From: Archangium lansingense
Lineage (GTDB): Bacteria > Myxococcota > Myxococcia > Myxococcales > Myxococcaceae
Length of the DNA: 64,000 nucleotides
NCBI RefSeq assembly: GCF_026626635.1
Contig: NZ_JAPNKA010000001.1
Span: forward strand, 2,356,001 to 2,420,000
Direction of reading: 5' to 3'
A program made the position numbers and the translations under genes. The notes under the pieces were generated by a model, which worked only from the letters and a program-made list of their open reading frames with translations, did no database searches and was not told the DNA's origin. This document shows, in pieces, positions 52,407 through 59,723 of the stretch (within the stretch, counting starts at the first letter, position 1; every line of letters begins with the position of its first letter).

Positions 52407-52688
52407 ATGCAGCTTCGCAAGAGGACTTGGGGGAGCATTGCGTTGGGGGCCCTGGGCATGCTGCTGACGGCTTGCGGGGCGGGGCCGATCGATCTGACGT
52501 GCTCCGGGCCCAAGGACTGCCTCGAGTCGGAGCTCTGCCATCCGGACGAGAAGATCTGCGTGCAGCGCTGTACCACCCTCGTGGACTGCCCCCCGAATGC
52601 CGAGCGCTGCGAGGCGCTGAGCGGCGAGGAGCCCCAGCGGATCTGCAAGTGCCCGACAAAGGAGTGTGTGGGCACAGGGGACCCGTAG
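52407..52688 (+). CDS. Small cysteine-rich lipoprotein
   Basis: 93 residues from the ATG at 52407, preceded by CAGGAGGAA. The signal ends in LLTACG (lipobox). The mature part has ten further cysteines in spaced pairs (CSGPKDCLESELCHPDEKICVQRC...DCPPNAERC...CKCPTKEC), giving a small disulfide-stabilised domain. Such short 'Cys-rich lipoproteins' are frequent in Myxococcales. No function is known. It is divergent from the LivK-type gene. Confidence 0.78.
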   Translation: MQLRKRTWGSIALGALGMLLTACGAGPIDLTCSGPKDCLESELCHPDEKICVQRCTTLVDCPPNAERCEALSGEEPQRICKCPTKECVGTGDP

Positions 52689-52749
52689 CTGCACGGGGTA
52701 GACTCCCAGGCGGACGGCGGGGCGCCGCGGGAACGCTTGGGAACGACGC

Positions 52750-53367
52750 ATGAGCGATGAGACGGAGAAGGGCCGTGGCCGCTCGTACGATGCCGAGGAG
52801 GATCTGGAGAACCGGATACGCCTGGCGACGCCGGAGTACACCACGCGCGGCATCCTGTTTCTGGCCACGTTGACGACGGTCCGGGAGCTCGGTGGCGAGG
52901 AGATGGAGAGGCGCTGCCTGGAGGCCAGTGGGGAGACGTCGTTCGTGGAGTTCTTCAACTACCCCACGCGCGGCCTGCTCCAGATGCTTGCCGCCGCGGC
53001 GCGGTTGCTGAAGGACCGGTTCGGGAGCTACGAGGAGGTCCTACGGGAGATCGGCAAGAAGACCGGGGAGTTCTACATGGCCTCCGTGGTGGGCCGGTCC
53101 GCGAAGCTGGTGTCCGCGTCGGATCCCATGCGCCTGGTGCGTACGCTCGAGGAGCTCTACAAGGTCTCGATGTCCTACTCGGGGCCGACGGTGATTTGGA
53201 AAGGGCCAAATCGAGGCATTCTCTCCGTCCAACGGAGCTTCACGCCGCTCCCGTTCCACGAGGGGGGAGCCATCATGATCGCGGCCCGTCTGGGGTTGAA
53301 GAACGTGGAGGTGCGCGCGCATTCCACGGGGCCGCTCAGCCTCGATCTGGAGGTCTCCTGGGAGTGA
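52750..53367 (+). CDS. TIGR02265/DUF2378-family protein
   Basis: 205 residues. The sequence from RGILFLATLTTVRELGGEEMERRCLEA through FFNYPTRGLLQMLAAAARLL to ASDPMRLVRTLEELYKVSMSYSG matches the myxobacteria-specific TIGR02265 (DUF2378) family, found in many paralogues per genome. No catalytic motif or membrane segment is seen. Members resemble, by fold prediction, V4R/HNOB-type sensors, but no function is established. Its 3' end faces the TIGR04141 gene with a 17-bp gap. Confidence 0.83.
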   Translation: MSDETEKGRGRSYDAEEDLENRIRLATPEYTTRGILFLATLTTVRELGGEEMERRCLEASGETSFVEFFNYPTRGLLQMLAAAARLLKDRFGSYEEVLREIGKKTGEFYMASVVGRSAKLVSASDPMRLVRTLEELYKVSMSYSGPTVIWKGPNRGILSVQRSFTPLPFHEGGAIMIAARLGLKNVEVRAHSTGPLSLDLEVSWE

Positions 53368-53384
53368 GTGGGGCGTGCGCGGTT

Positions 53385-55067
53385 TTAGGGGACCGCCTCG
53401 CCAATTCGGCAAAGCGAGACGCGAAACCCGAACATGCTGAGCCGCCGCGCGTTGCGTACGAGATTGAGTTGGCTGAAGAATGGTAATGCTTGAGGCCAGT
53501 CTTCCTTGGGGGCGTCGGTGATGACGGCGAAGACGATCTCGTATCGGGTGGGGTCCGGTTTCTGCGCTGGATTGCCCAGGAGCTTCGCGGCGCCGGGATT
53601 CTGTTTTTCGACGAGCTCCTTGAGGTCTTTTCTGAAGTGCTCATCGCGCAGGAAGGTCTCGGTCGCGACGGTTCCTTGCGCAAACAAGTGGCTCAATGTG
53701 GACGAGCGCACCTTGCGCTTGACGTGAATGAACTGGCCGCTGGAGGAGAAGAGATCGCACGCCTCGATTGCAGTCTGCGCTCCCTTGCTCTTGATCAACT
53801 TCCTGTCGAGGAGCACTAAGCCGCTGGACGTTCGGGCTGCTTTCTCATTGTAGGTTCCCTCATCCTCGTGGGGCGTGGCACTCGGGAGGCCTTTGAACTC
53901 TTTGACGAGTGCGGCGGCCTCCTGGAGTGTCTGGGTGGCGAAGTTCTTCTCGATCCTGAACCATTGCCCAGCCGAGAGGACGTGAAGCGCGTCGGCGCTC
54001 CGTAACTCGGCGACGAGGCAGTTGTAGAGGGTCCACTTCTCCACCTCGGAGGAGTGTTCCTCGAACACGGCACGAATCTTGATGCGTTTGAGGTCATCCA
54101 GCGACAGGTCGAGGTCTTCGACCTCCAGGCCTTCGCGTGCGGCCAGGACCGCGAGACACTCCGTCAGGTCCAGGTCGGGATGTGGCTCTCCACTTCCATC
54201 TCGCTCTCCTGGGTAGCGGAAGCCCGCCACGTCATCCCATGGAATGACTTCCGGGGGAGCCAGATGGATCTTCTGGAGGTCACCGGCATTGAGAGCACGC
54301 AGCAACTCGTCGTTAAGGGCCTCGAGAACCTTTGAATCCCGGACGAGACGGATGTTGTCGACCCATGGGAACTTCTGCTGGTACTGAGTTCCCTTGTACG
54401 CCGTGAGAAGGGCCCTGCAGCGGGTGGCTAACTCCAAGAAGGTGATGGGACCTGTGAGCGCCAGGGCGTCCCGTCCCGCGAGCCGCTTGGCAAGTGTGGA
54501 GTCGGAGGGCTCGCCCGTGACCGCTCCCAGCAAGTCCTGCGCGATGTCGACGCTGAAGGCATCAAGGGCGGAACTGCGGCTAACCTGTCGGCGTGTGTGG
54601 ACCGTCAGCTCATCGAAGGTGCGCGAATCGAGGCTGCGGAGCTTCTTCTCGTCGACGGTGTTGAGGGTGACCCTCAGGCCGAAGTCGATCTCGTAGCTGT
54701 CGGACGTGAGGAGGTGTCGGCCCTGGCCGAAGGTAACGGCGAACCACCGTGAGTCGGCCTTGACGAAGAGCACTGCAGCGGCCGCCGCGCTCGGTGAAAA
54801 GGAGATGCCATCGGGAAAGCCTTCTTTGACGAAGGCGACCCAACGCGGCTCCTTGGGCGGGGGAGCGAACACGTAGAGGATCCCCTCGAACTCGTAGCCG
54901 GCGGGGAGCGGAGTTCTGTGCAGTAGTCCGGGGGTCTTGAGTGCAGCTTCCGGCTTCTTGATGTCCCTGCGAAGCAGAAGGAATGTGAGATGTCTGACCT
55001 TGGGCTTGGGTGCACTGGCGGGGGGACGTCGAGCCCGCCGTATGTTACTCGCTCTTGAACTTGCCAT
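53385..55067 (-). CDS. TIGR04141/DUF6119 sporadically distributed protein (putative defence factor)
   Basis: 560 residues from the ATG at 55067, the only good start near the conserved N-terminus; it overlaps the kinase gene by 23 bp. The sequence begins with basic residues, then VRHLTFLLLRRDIKK. It ends with DWPQALPFFSQLNLVRNARR and a final FGFRVSLCRI, which fit the TIGR04141/DUF6119 family as I remember it. That family is about 550 residues long and patchily distributed on mobile and defence loci. No nuclease or ATPase motif is evident. The gene follows a Ser/Thr kinase, with which it is translationally overlapped. A role in phage defence is inferred from the family's distribution only. Confidence 0.72.
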   Translation of the reverse strand: MASSRASNIRRARRPPASAPKPKVRHLTFLLLRRDIKKPEAALKTPGLLHRTPLPAGYEFEGILYVFAPPPKEPRWVAFVKEGFPDGISFSPSAAAAAVLFVKADSRWFAVTFGQGRHLLTSDSYEIDFGLRVTLNTVDEKKLRSLDSRTFDELTVHTRRQVSRSSALDAFSVDIAQDLLGAVTGEPSDSTLAKRLAGRDALALTGPITFLELATRCRALLTAYKGTQYQQKFPWVDNIRLVRDSKVLEALNDELLRALNAGDLQKIHLAPPEVIPWDDVAGFRYPGERDGSGEPHPDLDLTECLAVLAAREGLEVEDLDLSLDDLKRIKIRAVFEEHSSEVEKWTLYNCLVAELRSADALHVLSAGQWFRIEKNFATQTLQEAAALVKEFKGLPSATPHEDEGTYNEKAARTSSGLVLLDRKLIKSKGAQTAIEACDLFSSSGQFIHVKRKVRSSTLSHLFAQGTVATETFLRDEHFRKDLKELVEKQNPGAAKLLGNPAQKPDPTRYEIVFAVITDAPKEDWPQALPFFSQLNLVRNARRLSMFGFRVSLCRIGEAVP

Positions 55068-55986
55068 CGGGCCCTCGGAATCGTTGCACTCGCTCGTCCC
55101 ACTGGGCCTCGTCACCTCCCGCGAGTGCGGCGAGCGCCAGCAGCGCGCCACCCGCAAGCAGGCTGGTGATGAGGACCCCCCCAATGCCGGAGGACTGCTC
55201 CTCGGTTTCGGCGATGACATGGGGATCCTGGAGCAGATTCGTGAGCGTCTGGGCGAGTTGCTGAGCTGATGGTCTCTCCCTGGGATTGGCGGAGAGCATC
55301 GAGCGGACCATGGCGCGCATCTGCTCGGGCAGCTTCGTCTGGCCGAGCTTTTGGGTGGACCGCTCACCCGTCAGGAGTTCTGCCGCGACGATCCCGAGCG
55401 AGTAGATGTCCGCGCTGGCCTGGAAGGGGGCTCCGGCCTTGATCTCCGGCGCGATGTAGCCTTCCGTTCCTGCGGCGTTCCGGGTCATCGGTTGGGTCTC
55501 TGGGCCCGGGGTTCGCGCGAGCCCCAGGTCGCCAATCTTGATGAGCACCCGAGTGGGCTGTTCAGGATGACGGGTTACCAGGAGGTTGTCGGGCTTCAGA
55601 TCCCGGTGGAACCCACCGGCGGCATGGATGCCGTGCAGGCCGTTGAGCGCATGGGTCAACGCGGCGGCGACGTCCTGCCATGGCCGCTGGGCTCCTACCC
55701 AGGAGCGCAGCGAGCCGTACTCGCAATACTCCAGGACCAGGTATGGGGGCGTGTGCTTCAGGTTGCAGCCCAGCAGCTCGACGACATAACGATTGTTGGC
55801 GGCCTCTCCGAGCAGCCGTGCCTCTCGCTGGAAGCGGGTGACCGCATCCGCTGAGGCGTCCATGAGGAATTTGAGAGCCACCCGCCGGTTCGTGAGGCTG
55901 TCCTGGACGAGGAAGACGCTCCCATACCCGCCGCGTCCAAGCTGTTGAAGCGGGACGTACCTGCCGTCGATCATTCGTGATTCCAC
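55045..55986 (-). CDS. Ser/Thr protein kinase with C-terminal membrane anchor
   Basis: 313 residues from a GTG at 55986 with GGAGGAG six bases upstream; ATG 55974 is the alternative. The kinase domain has a glycine loop LGRGGYGSVF, K39 (VALKF), HRDLKPDN with D129, and D153-L154-G155 in place of DFG, then GTEGYIAPEI. All catalytic residues are present, so it should be active. One transmembrane helix lies near residues 273-292 (VLITSLLAGGALLALAALAGG), followed by a short tail of about 20 residues. Its 3' end overlaps the start of the TIGR04141 gene by 23 bp, so the two form an operon and probably one functional unit. Confidence 0.9.
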   Translation of the reverse strand: MESRMIDGRYVPLQQLGRGGYGSVFLVQDSLTNRRVALKFLMDASADAVTRFQREARLLGEAANNRYVVELLGCNLKHTPPYLVLEYCEYGSLRSWVGAQRPWQDVAAALTHALNGLHGIHAAGGFHRDLKPDNLLVTRHPEQPTRVLIKIGDLGLARTPGPETQPMTRNAAGTEGYIAPEIKAGAPFQASADIYSLGIVAAELLTGERSTQKLGQTKLPEQMRAMVRSMLSANPRERPSAQQLAQTLTNLLQDPHVIAETEEQSSGIGGVLITSLLAGGALLALAALAGGDEAQWDERVQRFRGPDGKFKSE

Positions 55987-56065
55987 CGCTGTGCTCCTCC
56001 ACGTTCCCGGCTCGGGCCTTGTCTCAGGAGAGACGGGGCATGAACTGGTGACGATGCGGTTGTTT

Positions 56066-56183
56066 CTAGGAGCCTGTCGGAATACCTCGGCTACCCACTA
56101 CATGAGGGGTAGTGCGACTCAAACACACCGCTATGGTTGGTATGTAGGAGTCGTTTTTCGGCGATTCTCCGACAAGCTCCTAG
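56066..56183. mobile_element. 118-bp MITE-like element with terminal inverted repeats and CTAG ends
   Basis: The left end CTAGGAGCCTGTCGGA (56066-56081) and the right end TCCGACAAGCTCCTAG (56168-56183) are inverted repeats with one mismatch in 16. Both ends carry CTAG, consistent with a target-site duplication of the kind made by IS5/IS4-like transposases that insert at CTAG or TA. No coding sequence lies inside. The interior has a further inverted pair (GCGACTC/GAGTCG). Ends of this type resemble non-autonomous derivatives of insertion sequences; the parent element is not in the window. Confidence 0.65.
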
Positions 56184-56205
56184 GGGAACAGAGCAGGCGC
56201 GGCCA

Positions 56206-56221
56206 TACCACCTAGGTGGTA
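56206..56221. promoter_or_regulatory. Perfect 16-bp palindrome TACCACCTAGGTGGTA upstream of the LuxR-family gene
   Basis: Perfect dyad, 94 bp before the LuxR-family start codon. It shares the plan TACC-N8-(G/A)GTA with the sites at 57846-57861 and 59571-59586. A lux-box-like role as binding site for the LuxR-family protein is inferred from size, symmetry and position. Confidence 0.65.
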
Positions 56222-56315
56222 CGGAGAGCGGCTTCCCGGGTAGCCTCGTGGATACGTACCGTTCCGACGTCAGGCTCGGGATTGTTCCGCACCCTGGACA
56301 TGGAGGCCTCTTGCC

Positions 56316-57386
56316 ATGGACATGCTGAACCTGAACTCGCGGGAGCGGAAGCTCGCGTTCAGCTTACTGGACGCTTTCAGCAGCTCGCTAGACCTCTCGG
56401 AAGTGTTTTCCCACGCCAGGGGGTCTTTGTTCCAACTGCTTCCAGCGGATTCCGCGGCCATGTGCGTGTCCAGACCCGGGCAGCCCGCCACCTATGAATG
56501 GTTGGTGGCGGAGATGCCGGTGTCGTATTTCGACAAATACCCCGAGCTGACTGGTGATGACTTCGTGCGCACCTCGGCAGTGAGCCAACCCAATGTGGTT
56601 CTGCGGGACACGGAAATGGTCTCGCGTGAGGTGCTGGAGCGTAGCTCTCTCTACCGGCATGGTCGTGAGCTGGGGATGCCGATGGAGCACGTCATGGCGG
56701 TGATGCTGGCCGCGAACGAGGACTGGCATGCGGGACTCATGCTGTACCGGGAACGACGCCGGCCCTTTTCCAAACGCACCAGGGAGCTTCTCCAGTGGCT
56801 GACCCCTCGCTTGACGGCCACGGTCCACAACTGCCGGAGGTTCGCCGAGGAGGTAAAGCACAGGCAGTTTCTGGATGCGCTCGGACGCCATCAGAAGGAT
56901 TCGCTGCTCGTGATTTCACCTCCTTCCATGGAGGTGAAGCGCACGGGGCTTACCACCGAGCTGTTGGAAAAATGGTTCACGGTCTCCGAGCGTGGCCACT
57001 CTGGTCTTCCCAAGGTGCTGCTGGAGAAGTTGAGCGTGTTGGTGCGGGCGGAGGGGGGCATGCGCCTTGGGCTGGACACCTGGGAGCGAGAGGGCCCGGA
57101 CGGCAAGCTCAAGGTGGCGTTCGTTCGCTTGCCGGTGGAGGGCCGTCCGCTCTGGGTTCTGACTCTGGAGGAGGTTCCGCGAGACTTGCTCTCGACCTGG
57201 CGCCGAATGCTCACCCCTGGCCAGGCCAAGATCGCGGACTGCTTGCTCCTGGGATATACGAATGAAGATATCGCCGGGGATCTTCATTGTGCGGTAGGCA
57301 CGGTGAAGAAGCAGCTGACGCGCATCTATAAGACGCTGGGCGTGGATGGCCGGGCTGATTTCATCTCAAGAGCGCTTCGTCCATGA
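56316..57386 (+). CDS. LuxR-family (GerE-type HTH) transcriptional regulator
   Basis: 356 residues from the ATG at 56316, with GGAGG nine bases upstream. The last ~60 residues are a LuxR HTH: LTPGQAKIADCLLLGYTNEDIAGDLHCAVGTVKKQL, with the conserved spacing through TRIYKTLGVDGRADFI. The N-terminal ~280 residues look like a GAF-type sensor (FSSSLDLSEVFSHARGSLFQLLPADSAAMCV) and not like the classical autoinducer-binding domain. The ligand is therefore uncertain. A 16-bp palindrome lies upstream of it and of two nearby units, including one for a LuxI-like acyltransferase. It is convergent with the DUF3892 gene. Confidence 0.88.
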   Translation: MDMLNLNSRERKLAFSLLDAFSSSLDLSEVFSHARGSLFQLLPADSAAMCVSRPGQPATYEWLVAEMPVSYFDKYPELTGDDFVRTSAVSQPNVVLRDTEMVSREVLERSSLYRHGRELGMPMEHVMAVMLAANEDWHAGLMLYRERRRPFSKRTRELLQWLTPRLTATVHNCRRFAEEVKHRQFLDALGRHQKDSLLVISPPSMEVKRTGLTTELLEKWFTVSERGHSGLPKVLLEKLSVLVRAEGGMRLGLDTWEREGPDGKLKVAFVRLPVEGRPLWVLTLEEVPRDLLSTWRRMLTPGQAKIADCLLLGYTNEDIAGDLHCAVGTVKKQLTRIYKTLGVDGRADFISRALRP

Positions 57387-57437
57387 GCTCCATCCCCGGG
57401 CGGGAATGCTGATGCCTGGGGATGCGAGACGGGCGTG

Positions 57438-57707
57438 TCAGTAGCGCGGCAGCGAGAGCAGGTTATCGGTGGGGCGGTTGTCCGCATAGGTCCGCAAGTA
57501 CGGCGGATTTGCGCGAACGACCTTCACCTGCACCTCGCCCCGATAGTCCTTCACTCGAGCGTCGCCGCCCTTATTGAGGATCCAATCAACCATCTCCGAC
57601 CGGGAACTCCGATCGTCCTTTCCTGAGCTAGGCTCGTACCAGCGCACCTCGGCGATGTGCTCGTGGCTGCTGCCACCGGACATGTGGACTTCCGTGATGT
57701 AGACCAT
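57438..57707 (-). CDS. DUF3892-family protein
   Basis: 89 residues from the ATG at 57707, with AAGGAG eight bases upstream. HEHIAEVRW, SRSEMVDWILNKGGDARVKDY and a final YLRTYADNRPTDNLLSLPRY match the DUF3892 pattern (R-T-x-A-D-x-x-x-D-N-L-L-x-L-P). DUF3892 proteins are small and of unknown function. The palindromic box at 57846-57861 stands 138 bp upstream, so it may be co-regulated with the acyltransferase genes. Confidence 0.85.
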   Translation of the reverse strand: MVYITEVHMSGGSSHEHIAEVRWYEPSSGKDDRSSRSEMVDWILNKGGDARVKDYRGEVQVKVVRANPPYLRTYADNRPTDNLLSLPRY

Positions 57708-57787
57708 GGCTACTCCTTGGGTGTCGGACGTGTTGATGAATCACCGTGGTGGCGTGGCACAACGCCGGAACAGTTCCGTGCTGACAC

Positions 57788-57801
57788 GCACCACGTGGTG
57801 C
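57788..57801. promoter_or_regulatory. 14-bp perfect palindrome upstream of the DUF3892 gene
   Basis: GCACCACGTGGTGC is a perfect dyad located 80 bp upstream of the DUF3892 start. It shares the ACCAC/GTGGT arms with the box at 56206-56221 but has a different centre. It could be a second operator or an unrelated dyad; support is positional only. Confidence 0.4.
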
Positions 57802-57845
57802 CGACGTTCGAGGAACAAGATGCGTCGAGAAGAAGCCCGCGTCTG

Positions 57846-57861
57846 TACCTCCTAGGAAGTA
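57846..57861. promoter_or_regulatory. Imperfect 16-bp palindrome TACCTCCTAGGAAGTA
   Basis: It overlaps the stop codon of the diiron-enzyme gene and lies 138 bp upstream of the DUF3892 start. It shares TACC-N-CCTAGG-N-(A/G)GTA with the box before the LuxR-family gene. It is probably the operator for the DUF3892 unit. Confidence 0.55.
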
Positions 57862-58562
57862 CGTGCTGTGTCTCTCGCTTCTCCTCTGGAGAAGAGGCCG
57901 GTGTAGAGGGCGCGCGTGGTGCGGGCCGACAGCAGCAGGGCGGCCTGTTCTCCCGGATCCGTCAAGGTGCGCAACACTGAGAGCAGCTCGGCTGCGTGAG
58001 CTCCGTCTACGTTGCCGTGTCCCCGCAGGAAGGTGACGGCCTTGCGGATGTTCGGGATGGTGTTCGCCGCGAGCAGGTGCTCCACGGTGCTGCTGGCGCG
58101 GTGGAAGGACAGGTACTCCAGCACGTAGGCCGTGCCGAGGAACGCGGTGGGTATGCCGGAGAATGTCGTGTACCGGTTCCATGCGATGTATGCGGTCACC
58201 GAGGGGGAGCGTCCCGCGCCTTCCACTCGCTCGGCTGGCCATCCCAGATTCCGCAGGTCCGCGAGGAGCCAGCGCTCGTGTCCTCGCTCCTCCGCGGCCT
58301 TCTGGAGGAGCAAATCCCCCAATGCAGCATGCCGCCCCAGTCGCTTCATTCGGTGGCCCGCCTCCGCGAGCAGCGGCGTGGTCCAACGCACGTAGTGATA
58401 CGTCTGCACCAGGTAGCGGGCATAGCTGCGCGCGTCGAGAGTCCCATCGAAGAGCTGCCGGGCCGCGGGGTGCGTGTCCAACTCCTCCAACAGAGTGCGT
58501 GCCTCGTGCTCCAGGGCCTCCGTCCAATCCTTCTGGGGCTGCGTTCCGGTCTGCGTGTGCAT
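57852..58562 (-). CDS. Haem-oxygenase-like diiron enzyme (iron-containing redox enzyme family)
   Basis: 236 residues from the ATG at 58562, with CAGGAG seven bases upstream. The all-helical pattern and candidate iron ligands (H56 in QTYHYVRW, E91/E92 and H95 in EERGHERWLLADL, D102, and a later YLSFHRAS histidine) fit the haem-oxygenase-like diiron oxidase/PqqC-like superfamily. Members cleave or oxidise fatty acids (UndA), amino acids (BesC) or other small molecules. No membrane segment. It lies 63 bp downstream of the LuxI-like acyltransferase and probably in its transcript, suggesting both act on the same small molecule. The reaction is unknown. Confidence 0.75.
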   Translation of the reverse strand: MHTQTGTQPQKDWTEALEHEARTLLEELDTHPAARQLFDGTLDARSYARYLVQTYHYVRWTTPLLAEAGHRMKRLGRHAALGDLLLQKAAEERGHERWLLADLRNLGWPAERVEGAGRSPSVTAYIAWNRYTTFSGIPTAFLGTAYVLEYLSFHRASSTVEHLLAANTIPNIRKAVTFLRGHGNVDGAHAAELLSVLRTLTDPGEQAALLLSARTTRALYTGLFSRGEARDTARTS

Positions 58563-58625
58563 GTACGTCTCCTGTCCGGGGCCGTTTCCGGTCCCGAGGG
58601 TGAGGGGGAATGGGTGTGGAGCGGC

Positions 58626-59438
58626 TCAGGCCTGGGAGCCCTGGGCGGTGCTACGACCCAGGGCGTCGAAACGGGCTACGGTGGTGGCGGGAAGCTCATC
58701 CAGTGCCGCGACAAGCGGCAGGGAGAATCGGCGGAACCCCGTGTCATAGAGGGGCTTCGCGATGAAACGCGCGCCCATCTTGTGGGCGAAGAACGACAAC
58801 ACCCGGGGCATCCGCAGCCCATCGAGCTGCCCCTGCTGGGCGCGCGCTCGCTCCTGGGCGGTGAAGTAGGGCGCGCTCGGAATGGCTGGAGACACTGGAG
58901 GCGCGTGAGCCCGAGCGTGCCAGCGCTGGCTCATCAGTCCCTGGTGCGCTGCCACCTGGAAGATGAGACGGGCGTCCTCCGCAGAGTCCGTCTCCATGTT
59001 GGCGGAGGCGATCCAATGGGTGACCCCCCGGCGCCGGCTCTCGGCGGAGAGTCCGGCCTGGAGCCACACGAGCGCCTCGGAGTGGCGCCACTCCTTGAGG
59101 ATGCAGAATCGCGTGCTCTCCGCGAACACCAGCCCCGGTCCACCCACTCCGGAGAGATCCAGCTTCTGCTCCAGGTCGATGCCCAGGTGTCCCCCCGTGG
59201 CGCGTGCCACCTCGGGGTTGGGCAACAGCAGCCGCGCGGTGGCCACCGGAGTGTCGTCCGCGTAGACGACGAGATGCACGGTGGTCTCCAGGGTGTCGAA
59301 GCAGTTCACCTCCCGCAGTGTCGCGGCGGCTGTGGTTCCGAGCAGCCCCAACTCCGTGCCGAAGACGGCCGCGCGAACGCGCAGCGCGTCGTCGAGCTGC
59401 CGCTGGGTGGTGGCGACGCGGCAAGACAGTGTCGTCAT
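58626..59438 (-). CDS. LuxI/FeeM-superfamily acyltransferase (putative autoinducer or N-acyl synthase)
   Basis: 270 residues from the ATG at 59438, with GAGGGGAAG upstream. Residues line up with the conserved skeleton of acyl-homoserine-lactone synthases: R22 and F26 (RVRAAVF), E43 and D48 in REVNCFD, R69 in ARLLLPN, and E107/R110 in FAESTRFCI. The usual Asp between E43 and D48 is N45, and the early Trp is missing. It is longer than LuxI (~200) by a C-terminal ~70 residues. The fold is a GNAT-like acyltransferase using acyl-ACP or acyl-CoA. It could make an acyl-homoserine lactone, an N-acyl amino acid as FeeM does, or another signal. Next gene: diiron enzyme. A palindromic box lies 132 bp upstream. 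Confidence 0.75.
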   Translation of the reverse strand: MTTLSCRVATTQRQLDDALRVRAAVFGTELGLLGTTAAATLREVNCFDTLETTVHLVVYADDTPVATARLLLPNPEVARATGGHLGIDLEQKLDLSGVGGPGLVFAESTRFCILKEWRHSEALVWLQAGLSAESRRRGVTHWIASANMETDSAEDARLIFQVAAHQGLMSQRWHARAHAPPVSPAIPSAPYFTAQERARAQQGQLDGLRMPRVLSFFAHKMGARFIAKPLYDTGFRRFSLPLVAALDELPATTVARFDALGRSTAQGSQA

Positions 59439-59570
59439 GCTTCCCCTCTCATGAAGTGACACGGCCCCGCGCCGTGCCCTCACTGTCTCTTTCGTTGCCG
59501 ATGGCGCGAGTTCGCCGGGCCTCTTTTTCCTCCCCGCTTGGGATGGAGGTCGGGAGGGGTCTCCTGTCCA

Positions 59571-59586
59571 TACCCCTCAAGGGGTA
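59571..59586. promoter_or_regulatory. 16-bp palindromic box TACCCCTCAAGGGGTA upstream of the LuxI-like gene
   Basis: Dyad with seven-base arms (TACCCCT/AGGGGTA) apart from its centre. It stands 132 bp upstream of the LuxI-like start, close to the 138-bp distance of the box before the DUF3892 gene. It is also 137 bp upstream of the sigma-like gene on the other strand, which could be regulated by it too. Confidence 0.6.
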
Positions 59587-59723
59587 CAGACAACGCGTCC
59601 CGGTGTCCCCCAACCTCTTCCGCCTTGCGGAAGGTGAGCCCGTCGAACTCCACGGTGCGGGGCCGAAAGATGAGGTGAGACGCGATGCACGCGTGGGTGA
59701 AAGAGACCTGGCGAGGAGAGGGG

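Larger units (their letters stand above)
55987..56315. other. 329-bp intergenic region holding a MITE-like element and a 16-bp palindrome
   Basis: It separates the kinase gene (minus) from the LuxR-family gene (plus). Contents are the 118-bp inverted-repeat element at 56066-56183 and the perfect palindrome at 56206-56221, described in their own entries. The rest contains no gene that I can support. Confidence 0.7.

Noticed and set aside
56092-56111. TACC-N12-GGTA sequence within the MITE-like element as a fourth regulatory box
   Set aside because: Spacing differs from the 16-bp boxes and the arms beyond TACC/GGTA do not match; it probably belongs to the element's own structure.
59460-59476. 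CACGGC/GCCGTG hairpin upstream of the LuxI-like gene as a riboswitch or attenuator
   Set aside because: Only six base pairs and no conserved aptamer features; not separable from chance in GC-rich DNA.
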